From Gamarada debralockiae (taxonomy: Eukaryota > Ascomycota > Leotiomycetes > Helotiales > Hyphodiscaceae), in the NCBI GenBank assembly GCA_002803225.1, contig NXFV01001259.1, positions 62,001 to 126,000 on the forward strand: a stretch of 64,000 nt of DNA, read 5' to 3'. The number at the start of each line of letters is the position of its first letter. Positions within the stretch are counted from its first letter, which is position 1. The notes beneath the pieces were generated by a model. It saw only the letters and a program-made list of their open reading frames with translations. It ran no database searches and was not told where the DNA came from. The position numbers and the translations under genes are program-made. Positions 10,268 to 22,515 of the stretch are shown here, piece by piece.

Positions 10268-13226
10268 ATGTTCAAGCCATTCAAGCCGCCGCTCCTCAAG
10301 AAGATTGAGAAGCCGGTTTCAGTGGATTTGACTGCATCAGACTCAGAACCCGAAACCCAGCATCGCCCATACAAGAAGAGGAAGTTGCTGATCCACACCG
10401 TTGAGGAAAGCGTACCGAAATCACTTCCGCCAGCATCCCAGGCAGTCAATGCACCGAGGAAGCCATTGCTGGTGGTGAAAAATCCCATTGAGAATAAAAA
10501 TGCTGCATCTTCTGCTTCCGAAGAATGTCCCGAGGGGTATTACATGGTTCTATGGTACGTATAGTATTCCCCAGTACTACAGATTGAAGACTGATATCAT
10601 TGGCTGGAACAGGCGTAAATTCACAGTCAAGAAACATAAGACATGGGATGGAGATGGCGTACTCTCGGTATCGGGCGGCTATGCAAGCTTGCAGGATATA
10701 TCGGGTCGGGAGATGGGGAAATCTATGTTCAAGGACCCTCTGCTACCAGGCAGTACATTGAGTGTTGGAGGGAAGGATGTCGAGATCGATTCGATAATTA
10801 CGAAAGCAGACTTCCTAGCTGGACGACCGTTTCTCAAGTCTGGGATGAAACGAACAGCAAGCTCTGAAAGTAAGAGCAGCCCAGCGAAAATGGCCGCGCC
10901 ATCTCGACCGACGACAATGAAGCCTTTGCTTTGCAAGAAAAAGGAGGCGGAGGACGGTTCAACCGCAATGGTGATTCCAGCAAAGAGCTTCTATGCTTCA
11001 ACGAACAAGATCACCGCTATGAAGGCCAAGTTCAAGAACCCCCTTCTCGCTACAACTGTCATGCCACAGAACAAATCTGGATCTCCAACACCCCGCCATG
11101 ATCCCGATGCCCCTGGTGCGTTGGTCATGAAGAGGCCCAATGACTGTCCGAAAGGGAAACAAATTGTAGACGTTGTGGTTGATCCATTTCTTGCTCAGCA
11201 TCTTCGCCCGCATCAACGTGAGGGTATTAAGTTTCTTTACGAGTGTGTCATGGGCATGCGGGACTTCAATGGTCAAGGAGCTGTTTTGGCAGATGAGATG
11301 GGGCTCGGAAAGACATTGCAGACGATTGCTCTGCTATGGACTTTACTGAAACAAAATCCCATCCATGGCTCAGATGGAGTCATCAAGAAAGTTCTGATCG
11401 TTTGTCCGGTGACTTTAATAGTCAATTGGAAAAAAGAGTTCAACAAATGGCTTGGCAACGAGAGAATCGGTGTTTTCGTCGCAGATGGCCAAAAGAATAT
11501 CAGACTCACTGACTTCACACATGGCAAGAGCTACAGTGTGATGATCATTGGCTACGAAAAGCTACGAACTGTGCAGGACGAGCTGAAGAAAGGTGGTGGA
11601 ATCGATATCGTCGTTGCTGATGAAGGCCATCGGTTGAAGACAGCCCAAAACAAGTCCGCTCAAGCAATTCGCTCACTGAATACTGAAAGGCGGGTCATTT
11701 TGTCAGGTACTCCAATCCAGAACGATCTCTCAGAGTTCTTCGTCATGGTTGACTTCGTCAATCCTGGACTCCTTGGCACGTACAATACCTTCAAGAAGGA
11801 ATTCGAGGTTCCCATTCTCAAGAGCAGACAACCTGGAGCATCGAAGAACGATTTGGAGAAAGGCTCGGCTAGAGAGGAGGAGTTGTCATCATTGACGAAG
11901 CAGTTTATATTACGACGTACAGCTGAGATTTTGAACGACTTTCTACCGCCAAAGACCGAATATGTGCTCTTTTGCAAACCTACTCAAGCTCAGGCCGAGG
12001 TCTACCAACATGTTCTCGACTCACCGGTCTTCGGCAAAGTCTTGGGCAGCTCAGAGGCCTCACTGCAGCTTATTACGATTCTCAAGAAAGTTTGCAATGC
12101 ACCAAGCTTGCTGGCCAGAAAGGATGAGACAGTTCCTAGCAACCCGAACGTCGCTCACCTCTTGGAAATCATCCCCCGAGAGCTTTTGCAGAAGTCTCCA
12201 GTGATGGCTAGTAGCAAGTTCAGGGTTCTTAACCGGATGCTGAAGCATCTGCGCAAGACTACGACAGAGAAAATAGTCCTCGTCTCTAACTACACTGCAA
12301 CACTTGATCTCCTCGGTGCACACCTGGCTGCTATGGATCTGCCGTACCTTCGTCTCGATGGTAGTACTCCGTCTGCAAAACGTCAAGAGCTTGTTGATTC
12401 GTTCAACAAGACCCCGGCGTCAAGGAACTTTGCATTCTTGCTCTCTGCGAAGTCTGGAGGAGTAGGTCTCAACCTCATTGGTGCATCCCGACTTGTTCTC
12501 TTCGATGTCGACTGGAATCCTGCCACCGATTTACAAGCTATGGCACGCGTTCATCGAGATGGTCAGAAACACCCTGTCAAGATCTACCGGTTCTTGATGG
12601 CGGGAGGCATGGACGAGAAGATCTACCAACGCCAAGTTACTAAGACAGGATTAGCAGACAGTGTTGTCGATGGAAAGAAGAACGAAGCGAGTTTCTCAGC
12701 GGAGGAATTGCGAGATCTGTTCCGGCTTGATCTCAACGCAGGATGCCAGACTCATGATCTCCTTGGCTGTGATTGCAAGGGTCTTGGTGTCGATTCTCTG
12801 CCTCCCGCAAGTCAACCTGATCCCGAAGAAATTATCGACAGTGAAGATAGCAAAAGTTTCACAATCGACAACGGTGAGGAGGGTAGCGATGATGACTTCC
12901 CTCTCCACCCTGCATATGCTCCTGTCCCTGCTACCAAAGCGAACGTTGCAGCGGTGGAGAAAAGGATTGGCGACGAGGCAAAGGCCAAGCGATTGAAGAA
13001 GTCAAAGCGAAAGATGCAGGCCTTGATGAGTTACATTCATATTGATACGACAGTCTTCATGGGCGAAACGGAGGATGTATTTGGGTACGAGCATGATGAG
13101 GTCAAGGCTGCAAGGGAGATGCTTGATGACGAGATTCTTGTGAGCGTGCTGAAGGATGAGAGATGCAAGGTTAGCTTTGTATTTGCTAAGAAGTCAAAAA
13201 AGTCAAACAAGATTGAGAAGGCTTAG
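10268..13226 (+). CDS. RDH54: RDH54/TID1-type DNA translocase (RAD54 family)
   Basis: Two exons, 10268-10554 and 10613-13226, are joined across a 58-bp GTACGT...AACAG intron with a CTGAT branch site, giving 966 residues. The SNF2/RAD54 motor is complete: Walker A DEMGLGKT near residue 320, DEGHRLK near 431, SGTPIQND, QFILRRT, the helicase C lobe with LRLDGSTP and SGGVGLNLIGASR, and ARVHRDGQKHPVKIYR near 742. A C-terminal GCQTHDLLGCDC cluster and a long low-complexity N-terminus with basic patches fit Rdh54/Rad54B rather than Rad54. It would remodel Rad51- or Dmc1-DNA filaments in the nucleus during mitotic and meiotic recombination. The ATG at 10268 is preferred because it keeps the frame through the intron. 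An isolated ORF starting at 10488 is only exon 2 read back into the intron. Confidence 0.93.
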
Positions 13227-14164
13227 AGAAATAGATGGCGTTCGTTTTTTGGGAGCACCGTGGTGCATAGCAAGGCGCTTAAGAGACGGGCATATCAAGA
13301 ATTGCTAGATCAATGGATAGATAGAGCTAGGAGCATATTATGTACAATGAACGAAACTCTTTGGGGGTGAATTTGAGGGTTTCTTGATAATTGTGTGTCG
13401 ATGCTCACCTTCATTCAGGGACATTTTCGCCTCTTCCTGGAATAGATTTGAGAAATACATCAGATTTGTCAAAAATCTGGATTTCACGAGGGGCATATTC
13501 TGGAGATACGTGAACACTAGAAGTCACGTAATTCTCCAATTCTATGGCATTCTAAGACCAGATTTCTTCTTGCAAGGCTGAGGGAAATACCGATGCTGAT
13601 TGGCTCAAATCGAGGTGGTCTGCGTTTCTTCATTTAATCCATAATAAAGCCTTAAAATAGTTAGGTGTCCTTATCCCTGTCTGCCGAAGATCTGGGAGAG
13701 CCAGAGGGACGAAAAAAGGGGGCCAAATTTGGTACGTGCACAACACCAAGATCCCTACTTTAGCAATAACAAAACTTCTATGAAACTTTATTAAATTTGC
13801 TGAAACTTGAGTTCAGGGCTCTAAAGAAGTCAAACTGTCTTCCCAGTAATTTTGGAAGTTTTGTTTGAGGATTTGTGGTTGTTCTTTGAGCTTGAAAGTA
13901 GGGCCTGGTTTTGGTAGGCACGGGCCAATATCGGCCACCTGAAGAGCCAGATTTCAAAAGTTGACGAGCCACAAGTGTGAACACGAAAGCTGTACACTCT
14001 CTTTCTTTATTTAAACATCCGCCCACGCTCCGCACTTTCTTTAGTATCGTGCGCTGTCTCATTTATTAATACTCGGAGACAACTTCAGATACATTTGCCA
14101 AATACAAACTTGCGCGCAAATATCTCCAGGGGCGACGGTCTGTGAGACCAAGTAGACAGTCAAC
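13227..14164. other. Intergenic, RDH54 3' side to SEC63 promoter
   Basis: I see no gene. The last 300 bases precede SEC63 in the same direction and probably hold its promoter; no strong TATA box or known element stands out. Confidence 0.4.
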
Positions 14165-16423
14165 ATGAGTGGAACAGACTATTCGTACGATGAACAGGTA
14201 TGGATCCCTTTTGCACATATGTGATAGTACTGACAGATTGCAGGGACAATTCTTCCCCTTCTTCATCCTCACCGTCGTCGGCATCATCACAATCCCTTTA
14301 ACATACACTGTTCTCAAACCCAGTTCAGACCCTGGTGCCACCGCACCTCGAATAAAGACAGAGTTCAGACCGGAACATGCAGATCTGATCGATGGCCAAA
14401 GAAAGGCGCAGCGGAGGAAGGAGAGAAAGCTAAAGCGCATAATCACCGTCATTGCAGGATGGACGACCATGGCGTTCATGGCATATCTCATATATGTGAC
14501 TGCGCGGACAATCCCAAAGATTTGGAACCCTTATGATATTCTGGGCATTTCAGATGTAGGATTTCCTGTATATGGATTGGGAGGATATGCTGACACAAAT
14601 ATAGTCTGCTACTGAAAAGCAGATCAAATCGCATTACAAGCGCCTCTCCCTCAAGTTCCATCCAGACAAGATCAGACCGGATCCAGCGAAGAATGAGACG
14701 ATCGAGATGCTGAACGACTATTTCGTCGAACTTACGAAAGCTTATAAGGCGCTCACCGATGAGGAAATCCGAAATAATTACATCCAGTATGGCCACCCCG
14801 ATGGTAAGCAGAGCTTTAGCATTGGCATTGCCCTGCCTCAATTCATTGTCTCAGATGGCAATGGAAAATACGTTCTTCTGGTATATGCAGTGCTTCTGGG
14901 AGTCCTTTTACCATATATGGTCGGAAGTTGGTGGTATGGCACACAGCGTATGTCGAAGGAGAAGGTCTTGATTGAGAGCGCCAACAACCTGTTCCGAGAA
15001 TACGAGGAAGGCATCACAGAAGGAGGCATTATCAGCGCTGTGAGCACTGGTGTAGAATTTCAGAAGGTTTTGAAGGGAGAAAAGGCAGACTCTGGTCTTG
15101 GGAAGCTCGAATCCCGAATTCTCGCGGAAGGCATTGCGACTCCCCTTGCGGGTGGTTTATCTATTAAGGATCGGACAAAGCTGGAAGATTTGGACGAAGG
15201 TGTTCGACGAAAGGCTCTGGCGCTTCTGTGGGCATATCTTGGACGTGTGGAACTCGATGATGCGGCGCTCAACCAAGCAAAGGTCGAGGTTGCTCCAATC
15301 GCTCACGCTCTCAACTCTTCATTCACAGCCATTGCCCTCGCATTCGGCGCAACCGCGCCTATCCTCGCCTCGTATCGCACAGCCCAGAATCTGATGCAAG
15401 CTCTACCCCCAGGATCCTCTCCACTTCTCCAACTTCCTCATATTACTCCTGCTATCGCCAAAGCCATCGAAGGCGATTCGAAAACACACCTGACCCTGCA
15501 ACAGTATGCTCAACTCCCAGAATCATACCGAAGGAAGATATCTACTGGCAAGGGGCTTTTAACCGATGCTCAATATCAGACCGCTATGAGTGTGGCCAGG
15601 CAGTTACCCCGCCTCCAAGTCGAAAAGGCTTTCTTCAAAGTTACTGGCGAGAAATTCATCATCCCCAGTTCGCTCGTCTCGTTAGTAGTTAAGGGCCGAT
15701 TTATTCCACCCGGAAGCACCAACGTTCCTCAACTTAACGAGCTTGATTTGGAAGATGTAGATCCAGATGAGGGCGATTTGGATGCCATTCTCGGCCGACC
15801 TAAGAAGGCTGCTAAGGGCGAAAAGGCCCCAGAAGAAACCAAGCCAGTCCAACCACCACTCGCTTTTGCCCCATACTTCGCCCGCGACTACTCCCCTCGA
15901 TGGCACGTGTTCCTTACCGACAGCAAGCAGGGCAAGATTGCCGTTCCTCCTTTCACATTCACGACTTTCGATAAGCCGATTTACGATGAGAGCGGAAAGC
16001 CAACTTTCAACATGCAGACTCTGAAGGCGCAATTCCAAGCTCCTCCTCAAGCGGGTGAATACACGTTTGTGATGCACGTTATTTGCGACTCGTATGTAGG
16101 CTTTGATACCAAAATGGAGATCACGTTGGTTGTGGATGAGGCGAGCAAGGCGGCGGAGATTGAGGCTGAGGATGAAATTAGTGAGCCAGGTGAGGGTAAG
16201 TTTATCAAATCCATAACCTCCTCCAAAAAAAGGCATTGCTGACAGATATTTAGATTCTTTAGCAGGCCAGATGAACGCCCTAAAGACTGGCGGTATCTCA
16301 GGCCCACCACCACAAAAGAAAAAGAAGAAGCCAGTAGTCGAGGAGTCAAGTGACGAGGAGAGCAATACAGAAGAGGAAGCAGATGATACCAGTGAGACGG
16401 ACACCGATACTGACGAGGAATAA
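14165..16423 (+). CDS. SEC63: ER translocon J protein Sec63
   Basis: Four exons (14165-14197, 14244-14555, 14605-16195, 16254-16423) give 701 residues, the usual length for fungal Sec63. It spans the ER membrane as part of the Sec62/Sec63 complex and recruits Kar2/BiP for post-translational import. Visible parts: a short lumenal N-terminus, membrane helix 1 (FFPFFILTVVGIITIPL) and helix 2 (ITVIAGWTTMAFMAYLIYV), a J domain starting at NPYDILGIS with the essential HPD in LKFHPDK near residue 135, helix 3 near residues 202-225, then the Sec63/Brl domain and a very acidic C-tail (EESSDEESNTEEE), which in yeast binds Sec62. The first exon codes only 11 residues and is missed without splicing. The last intron has two in-frame acceptors 12 bases apart. 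Confidence 0.95.
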
Positions 16424-16741
16424 TTCTGCTTTTGCTTCTTGGGTGGCAGTCAACTCCGGCTTGTAAAATAGGGGCATGGGATGGCGTCTTATACACATTC
16501 GTGGGCTTGCATGGATCTGGTCATTGCATGACATTGCAAGCTAGGCAGAGGGCCGTTTGGCCTATAAGTAGTAGATTGAGGAAATCAAAAAGCCCTTATC
16601 AATCATTCAAAACCATTCCAAGCTTTTGAAGGATACTCAAGCTTGCTTGACACCTTTCGCCATCCCATCATAATACAAGCCGCCAAAGCCTCAAACCAAC
16701 GCAGATATAGACCTCCATTGGCAAAAGATAGGTGGAAGGAA
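16424..16741. other. Convergent spacer between SEC63 and the LCHN-like gene
   Basis: This 318-base stretch lies between two stop codons of convergent genes, so it should hold both 3' untranslated ends. No other feature is seen. Confidence 0.5.
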
Positions 16742-18658
16742 TCAGCAAATCCTTATCCCGCACACATCCACACTCCGTCCTTCGACATGTGCCCTCCTCC
16801 CAAAATACTCTCTCGCAACATCCTCAATGAACTGATGATCTGTCGCACTCCACACATCAAGTCCCATCCTTACCACGTCCGCACTACTCACATAAACAGC
16901 CGGTCCACTGTCACCCTCTCCCGCTCCATCCACCAACCCCTCATCGTCCCTTTCATCATCCGAGTCCGTCACATCAATGATATCGCTCAACGTAGTCAAA
17001 ATTAACGTCGTGAGGCGATGGAAATAAGCAACGATACTCATCTCTTGCTTCGCTTGCCCTTCGCTCTTCATCAAGCTTGTTGAGGAAAGATTGAGGTTGC
17101 GCGGTGTTTGCGGAGTCGAGGGAGACAAGGAAAGACCGGAGAGAAGTGTGGAATCGGCTTCCGATTCTTCTTCGGAGTGTAGACGCTGCTCGCCCGCTGA
17201 TGCCCACCACATGAACCCGCTGTAGGCGAGTGCTGACCAGGATAGTGGTTCGATGATAGAATCTGTGTCGGGGATGTCGAGCATAGGATCATCTCTTGGC
17301 GGACTTGAGGAAGATGTTGTACGGGGCGGCTGATCTTGTGATGCCGTACTAGTCCGTCTTGTTGAAACGGGACTAGAAGGCTCAGACACCTGTCTCAACA
17401 ACCCCCAACGCAGAGCCTTATATCGCCTTAGATCCCGCTGCGTAGCTTTCATCTCCGTCCCCTGCGGCGATTCAACTTTCGGCCAGACTTTCTCGACCGC
17501 ATCTTCAGAGTAGAGAGGCGGCATTGTGATGAGCACATCGTAGAGCGTGCTTTTCATTGCGAGGATAGAGTCTGTCGTGCACGCTATCCAGCCGCATCCT
17601 TGCTCGTCGCGGGAGCATGTGTTTTCGGAGTCCGGGGTTGTAGCTGCTGCTTTGGAGGCGCGGAGATCTTCTTCTAGGAGGGGGATGTCGTGGACGCCGA
17701 TTGAGAAGAGGGGTCGGAGGCGTTGGGGTGGGGCCGTTGCGGAGAGGAGGTCGGAGACGGCGAGGGGGATATTGGAGAGGATTGAGAGGTCGTATACTGT
17801 CTCTATCATCAGCGTACATGTAGGAGAACGGGAGAAGTGCGGGGTTTGTACCAAAATTACAGGTTTCTTCAACGGGCGCGTGCGCTGTTATCAGAATCCT
17901 CTTCCGTAACAACGCTGCACGATGTATAGGGAATATTAGAGGTCCAAAGGTCTCCAACAATCGAGGTAAGCTCCATGCTGGGTGGTATGCAGATAGACAG
18001 TGCCCAGGAGGAAGTAATGCTGTACCATCTGATGCTGAGCGATTTCTGCCATGGCCTCTAGGCTGCCCAAGTGTGCTCCTTATGGTTTTGAATTTTAAAC
18101 TCATGGGGGAGCCGAGTAGGGAGTCGGTCTCCGCGCCATTCAATAGGTCGTAAGACTTATGTTCCTCCCAAAAATCCTCCAGTATCTTCGTATCAGAAGT
18201 ATCGATGATGAGCTCACTGTCGAGGGTCAATACTAACGTATGGCAATTGACACGCGTCCAACATACCTCGCCATCTCTTTCAATTTCTCCGCATGCTTCC
18301 AAGCCCTCCCCAATCTCCCATAACTCAACGGAACCATAACTCCCACAGCAATCATTCGCGCATTCCTGGATTCCTCCGCCGCAGGCGCATTGACGAATGC
18401 GCTGAGCCCCGCATGATTGTCGTGAACAAAGTATATTAGGTCCTCCTTCACTGTATGCAATCCTGAGGGCAAACTCTTATATTCCACCACTCCCTCAAGC
18501 TCAATTCCGGGCAGTGAGCGTTTCCATCCAATGGTATAGCCAGCTTTGATGTCGAAATAGATAAGGAAGAGAGCAGAGATTGGAGGGAGATCGTTGGAGG
18601 ATTGGTTCTTTGGCAGGTCAAGGTTTAACGGCCCTTGGCCTCGTCGGACAGCGGCCAT
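16742..18658 (-). CDS. LCHN/DENND11-like protein (DUF2347 plus DUF4484)
   Basis: Three exons on the minus strand (18658-18267, 18216-17852, 17802-16742) give about 605 residues. The N-terminal half has the LCHN signature: IGWKRSLPGIELEGVVEYKS, DLIYFVHD, then VMVPLSYGRLGRAWKHAEKL, and in exon 2 HCLSAYHPAWSLPRLLETFG and LRKRILI. After the second intron, VYDLSILSNIPL and a late WWASAGE segment fit the C-terminal DUF4484 part. This family includes yeast Anr2 and human DENND11, relatives of Avl9 and of DENN-type Rab regulators, so a role in late secretory or endosomal traffic is plausible but not shown. The second intron has two in-frame acceptors 6 bases apart (exon 3 at 17802 or 17796), changing two residues. 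Convergent with SEC63. Confidence 0.85.
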
Positions 18659-19288
18659 GGTGTAGCTGTATACACGATTGGCATGTCAGTGATGGTAGGG
18701 GGTGGAAGGTAGCGGCCTGGATGGGAATCGTGGAAGAGATGGTTCACCCGGGTGGATACCTGCTTGCCGAGTTGCAGGGGTCAGAACGAGGCTGAGATAT
18801 TTTATCCTTCGAAGCATTTTTCAATCGACCTACATTTTTAGGCAAATGAAGTTCTTAACCTGGGATCTCATATGTCTGATCAGAATCGTTCAAAGTATTT
18901 GATTTCAATCCGGCCTCATGTTATGAAGAAGAATGTTTGCCTTGGCATTTTTAAGCAGCACTTCTCAGCCTCGCATAACTAGGGGACATCTCACCAAAAC
19001 TTGAGTCCGTACTTCCTCTGGGGAAGTTCTAACAAGCTTTTTTTGCCAAAAGGCAAAACCAATCCCATGTTTTGTGCTTTCTCGGTGTTCAATAAATTCG
19101 TCGGTTGCGAATTGGTGAGTGACGTTTTGAGTACGAGAGGGCAGGAGCTGCAACTGATTCTTAACTTCCACCGGTTTCACCTATCGTCAAGCGGTAATAG
19201 CTCATGTATTACAAGAAAGCTTTCCAATGGATGGCTATTTCAAGACTTCAACAGATTCATAGACTCCTTAACCCTCTCGCTAGTCAGA
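18659..19288. other. Intergenic, upstream of the LCHN-like gene
   Basis: This stretch precedes the LCHN-like gene (leftward) and the 2EXR pseudogene (rightward). I find no conserved coding signal or repeat. Confidence 0.4.
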
Positions 19289-20019
19289 ATGTCGAACGTG
19301 GACTTAAAATCACGTCGATCCCGTCTCGCCGCAGAGGTTAAAGGTAAGCAGAACAGCGACGTTCCCATGTATTTCTACATCAATTCTACGAGATACTAAT
19401 TGTTCTTCCAGGGAGAATCCCAAAATATCACCCCTAGCCAAACTTCTTTGCCTCCTCAAGAACTCTCCTCCCTCTCGATTCAAGCGATACTCCTCTCACT
19501 TAATTTACGTTGTTTCCAGAACTGGTCGTCGAATTAAGACTAAAGATCTGGAGTCTACTTCTCCCTGGACCACGAATTGCGGAGCTCCTCTACGACAATG
19601 GCACTGCTCAGGTTTTCTCACCTACAACACCACCTCTATGGCTAAGTATCTGTTGAGAATCACGAGCAGAAGCTTTGGGGCATTTCAGACTCTTATTCTA
19701 CCCACCAAAGTCAACTCCGCAAATCCACATCAACATCAACGTCGATACACTCTTCCTTACTTACTTACTTTCAAGGCCTCGTGACGGTGATCAGGCTGCT
19801 CGAGGGAAATTCTTCTTCAAAATCCTCAACTTTCCGATAAATGATAAAAGTTATCTCCATGATTTGTGGGGTGGGCAGGAGCTTCCATACGAGGTGTACC
19901 GGGTTCACTGCGAACTCGTAAGCTGCGGGCTTCTCACTGCAACGAGGGATATGCTCCGAAATGTGTACCGCTTCAACGCTGAGAACAAACATTCAAGCAG
20001 ACTGAACGAACGGGATTGA
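19289..20019 (+). pseudogene. 2EXR-domain gene, decayed (copy A)
   Basis: A possible first exon starts MSNVDLKSRRSRLAAE at 19289 and meets a GTAAGC donor. After a TTCCAG acceptor the downstream text reads in one frame, then needs a one-base shift to give FTLFPELVVELRLKIWSLLL and PGPRIAELL, followed by a single TGA at 19654-19656 within what should be SIC(R)ESRAEALGHF, and then an open 114-codon stretch to the stop at 20017-20019. FTLFPEL...LRLKIW and the C-R-ESR-EAL block are hallmarks of the 2EXR family, expanded in Leotiomycetes and of unknown role. The TGA most simply comes from CGA. It ends 25 bp from the stop codon of DRS1, which runs the other way. Confidence 0.72.
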
Positions 20020-20044
20020 AGATCAAGAAGTTCAGTAACTACTT

Positions 20045-22515
20045 TTACCGCTTCTTGCCAAACTTTCCTTTGGCTCCCATTTTAGAAGCCGGTTTCCCAC
20101 CTTTGACTTTCTTCTTGCCCTTCTCCGCCAACAACGCACCCTTTCCATCCCTCTCCGCCCTCCCCTTCTTCCACACCTTCCCCTCAGTCCTCATATTCCT
20201 ATCATCAAGCTTCTTCTTATCCTTATTCGACAGCTTCCCACCCTTCTTCTTTAACACACTCTCAATGCCATTCAACTCCGCTCTCCCCGTCTTCTTAGCA
20301 GCAGCCTTTTCCCTCTCACTCTCAAACCAAGTCCTCTTCGGTCTTCCTTTAATCTCATCTTGATGGACCATGATATTCTCTCCCTTCCTGACCTGCATCT
20401 CCACCTGGGACAGCTGTTTCTCTTCTTTCTCTTCCTTCAAAATCTCCTCGATCTCGTCTTCCAACTCTGTGACTTTGTCCATCCATTTGTCTGCCTCAAA
20501 TGCCTCAATAACTCGACTGACGATCTTGGCGCCTTGTGCTTTCCCGCTTTTCACTGCTGCTTTGACGACTTTGCGATCCGGTTCTGCTGCGATGGTGCAG
20601 GCGCGGCCTGCTCGTCCTGCTCTGGCCGTTCGACCGACTCTGTGCAGATAGATTTCATGGGATTGGGGTGCTTCGTAGTTGATGACTGTGTCTACGCCTT
20701 TGATATCGAGACCTCGAGATGCCAAATCAGTGGCAAGGAGGAAGGATTTCTTGCCATCTCGAAATGCTTCTACACTTGCGATACGCTTGAAGATTGTTAG
20801 TGGATGCAAACTTTGAAAAGGAGACGTACCTGTTCTTGGCTCATGCTACCGTGCAATTCGGTAGCTTCGAGTTCACAGAGCTTGAAGATGATTCTTGCTC
20901 TGTGAGCCTCTTTCTTTTGTCGGAAGAACACAATTACTCGATCAGTGTAGATGTTTTTGCAGAGATATAGCAGATACCCCATTCGCTTCGTTTCTCTTCC
21001 TGGGCGCAGACGTATAAATTCTTGAACCAATGTTCCAACAGTTTGCTTCTGCGAGTCGACCATTAATCGGACAGGTCTATTGAGACCAACACGGATCAGA
21101 TTGTCAACAGAAGATGTCATCGTAGCTGAAAATAACATCGTCTGTCTAGATTTCGGAATAGTAGTCAAAATTTCGTTGAGCTCATCCGCGAAACCAGCCT
21201 CCAACATTCGATCAGCTTCATCCAGGATCAGGATTTCAAGGGTGTCAACTGTAAAGCTTGCTGAATTGCGCATATGATCAATGAAACGACCTGGTGTAGC
21301 TATAATGACGTCTGGCCGAAGTCGTAGCTCTGCTTCCTGGACTTTGAGACTGAGCCCTCCTACAGCTAAACAGAACTTGATATCGGTGTGGCCGGCGAGT
21401 TTCGTCGCAACTGCGTGACATTGAATTGCCAATTCACGCGTAGGCATGAGGATAGCCACTCTGCTGGTAGGCACTTTCTTCGGTCGGTAGAGCAGACGCT
21501 CAAGAACTGGGACAATAAAGGCAGCTGTCTTTCCGGAACCGGTGACAGCTCCACCAACGACATCTTGCCCGCCTAAAGCAACTGGTATGGTCTTGGCTTG
21601 AATGGGCGTAGGTTGAAAGAATCCAACAGCAGCAAGTCCTCGAAGAATAGGCCTAGATAGCTTCAATCCTTGGAAGGAAGACGTATTCAACAGTTTTGAT
21701 CCCTTTGCAGGCTTCTCTGCCGGTGCATAAAAGGCTTCGGCTTTGGCCGCTTCTTCTGGATCCTCTCCCTTCTCTTCTTCATCTAACGAGCTTTCTGAGC
21801 CAAGATCATCTGGATGCGGTACTGGTGAAGCGACAGACTCATCGTCCGAATTGTCTTGCGCCTCTTCGTCCTCTTCGCCAGACTCTTCAGGGTAGTTCTC
21901 ATCGCCAGATTCTTCTTCGTTTGAAGCAGCGCCCATTCCGAACCCATCCTCAGCCATAAATTCATCCCCTTCATCCTCAAGCTCCAAGCCCTCCAAATCG
22001 TCTTCCTGGATTTCTGCACCACTCTCCACATCAATATTGGCGTCGCTGTCAACCTCTGGTACTCCTTCAATCTCGGCCTTCTTTTCACCATTCTTCTTCT
22101 CTCTGCGTCTCGCAATGATTTCGTCGACATCCACACCCTTCTTATCTCCTCCACTGAGACTTTTCTTCGCACTCTCAAGTCCCCAACCCTCGAATTCCTC
22201 CATCCCAATGTTTGCTCTATCCGCCTCTAAGGCAAACTCGAAATCGGGGTCCATAGCTCCATCGTCGTCATCTTTTGCGCCCCAAATACCCTCATTCTCA
22301 TCCTCTACTACCTCATCATCTCCTACTGCCCCCTTCTTATTTTTCTTCGATTTTTTAGACGTAGATTTCGAGGATTCGTCATTACGCTTGCGTTTCTTGC
22401 TTGGAGGTGGGGAGGATGGAACTTCTTCGTCGAGATTAGGTATTGAATCGTCTTCGTTGTCGGATAACGTGAAGATAAAATCCTCATCTGCTTTTCTCTT
22501 CGTTGAGGGCGCCAT
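20045..22515 (-). CDS. DRS1: DEAD-box RNA helicase Drs1
   Basis: Two exons (22515-20830 and 20785-20045) are joined over a 44-bp GTACGT...TTCAAG intron, giving 808 residues. The order of parts is that of Drs1/DDX27: an acidic N-terminal third with [14 protein letters not shown], the Q motif [13 protein letters not shown], Walker A AVTGSGKT near residue 325, PTRELA, DEADRML near 430, [36 protein letters not shown], and a lysine-rich C-tail. Drs1 is a nucleolar ATPase needed for pre-27S rRNA processing and 60S subunit assembly. I start at the ATG giving [13 protein letters not shown]; an upstream in-frame ATG at 22593 would add 26 residues that look like leader sequence. The intron lies within the helicase C lobe, in SQEQ/RIASV. 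Confidence 0.95.

Noticed and set aside
10488..10612. Alternative start of RDH54 at 10488
   Set aside because: It would read through the intron and out of frame with exon 1; the spliced model from 10268 keeps the frame and a natural N-terminus.
15682..16404. 240-codon minus-strand frame over the end of SEC63
   Set aside because: It lies opposite conserved Sec63 coding sequence and crosses the last intron; the predicted text is low-complexity.
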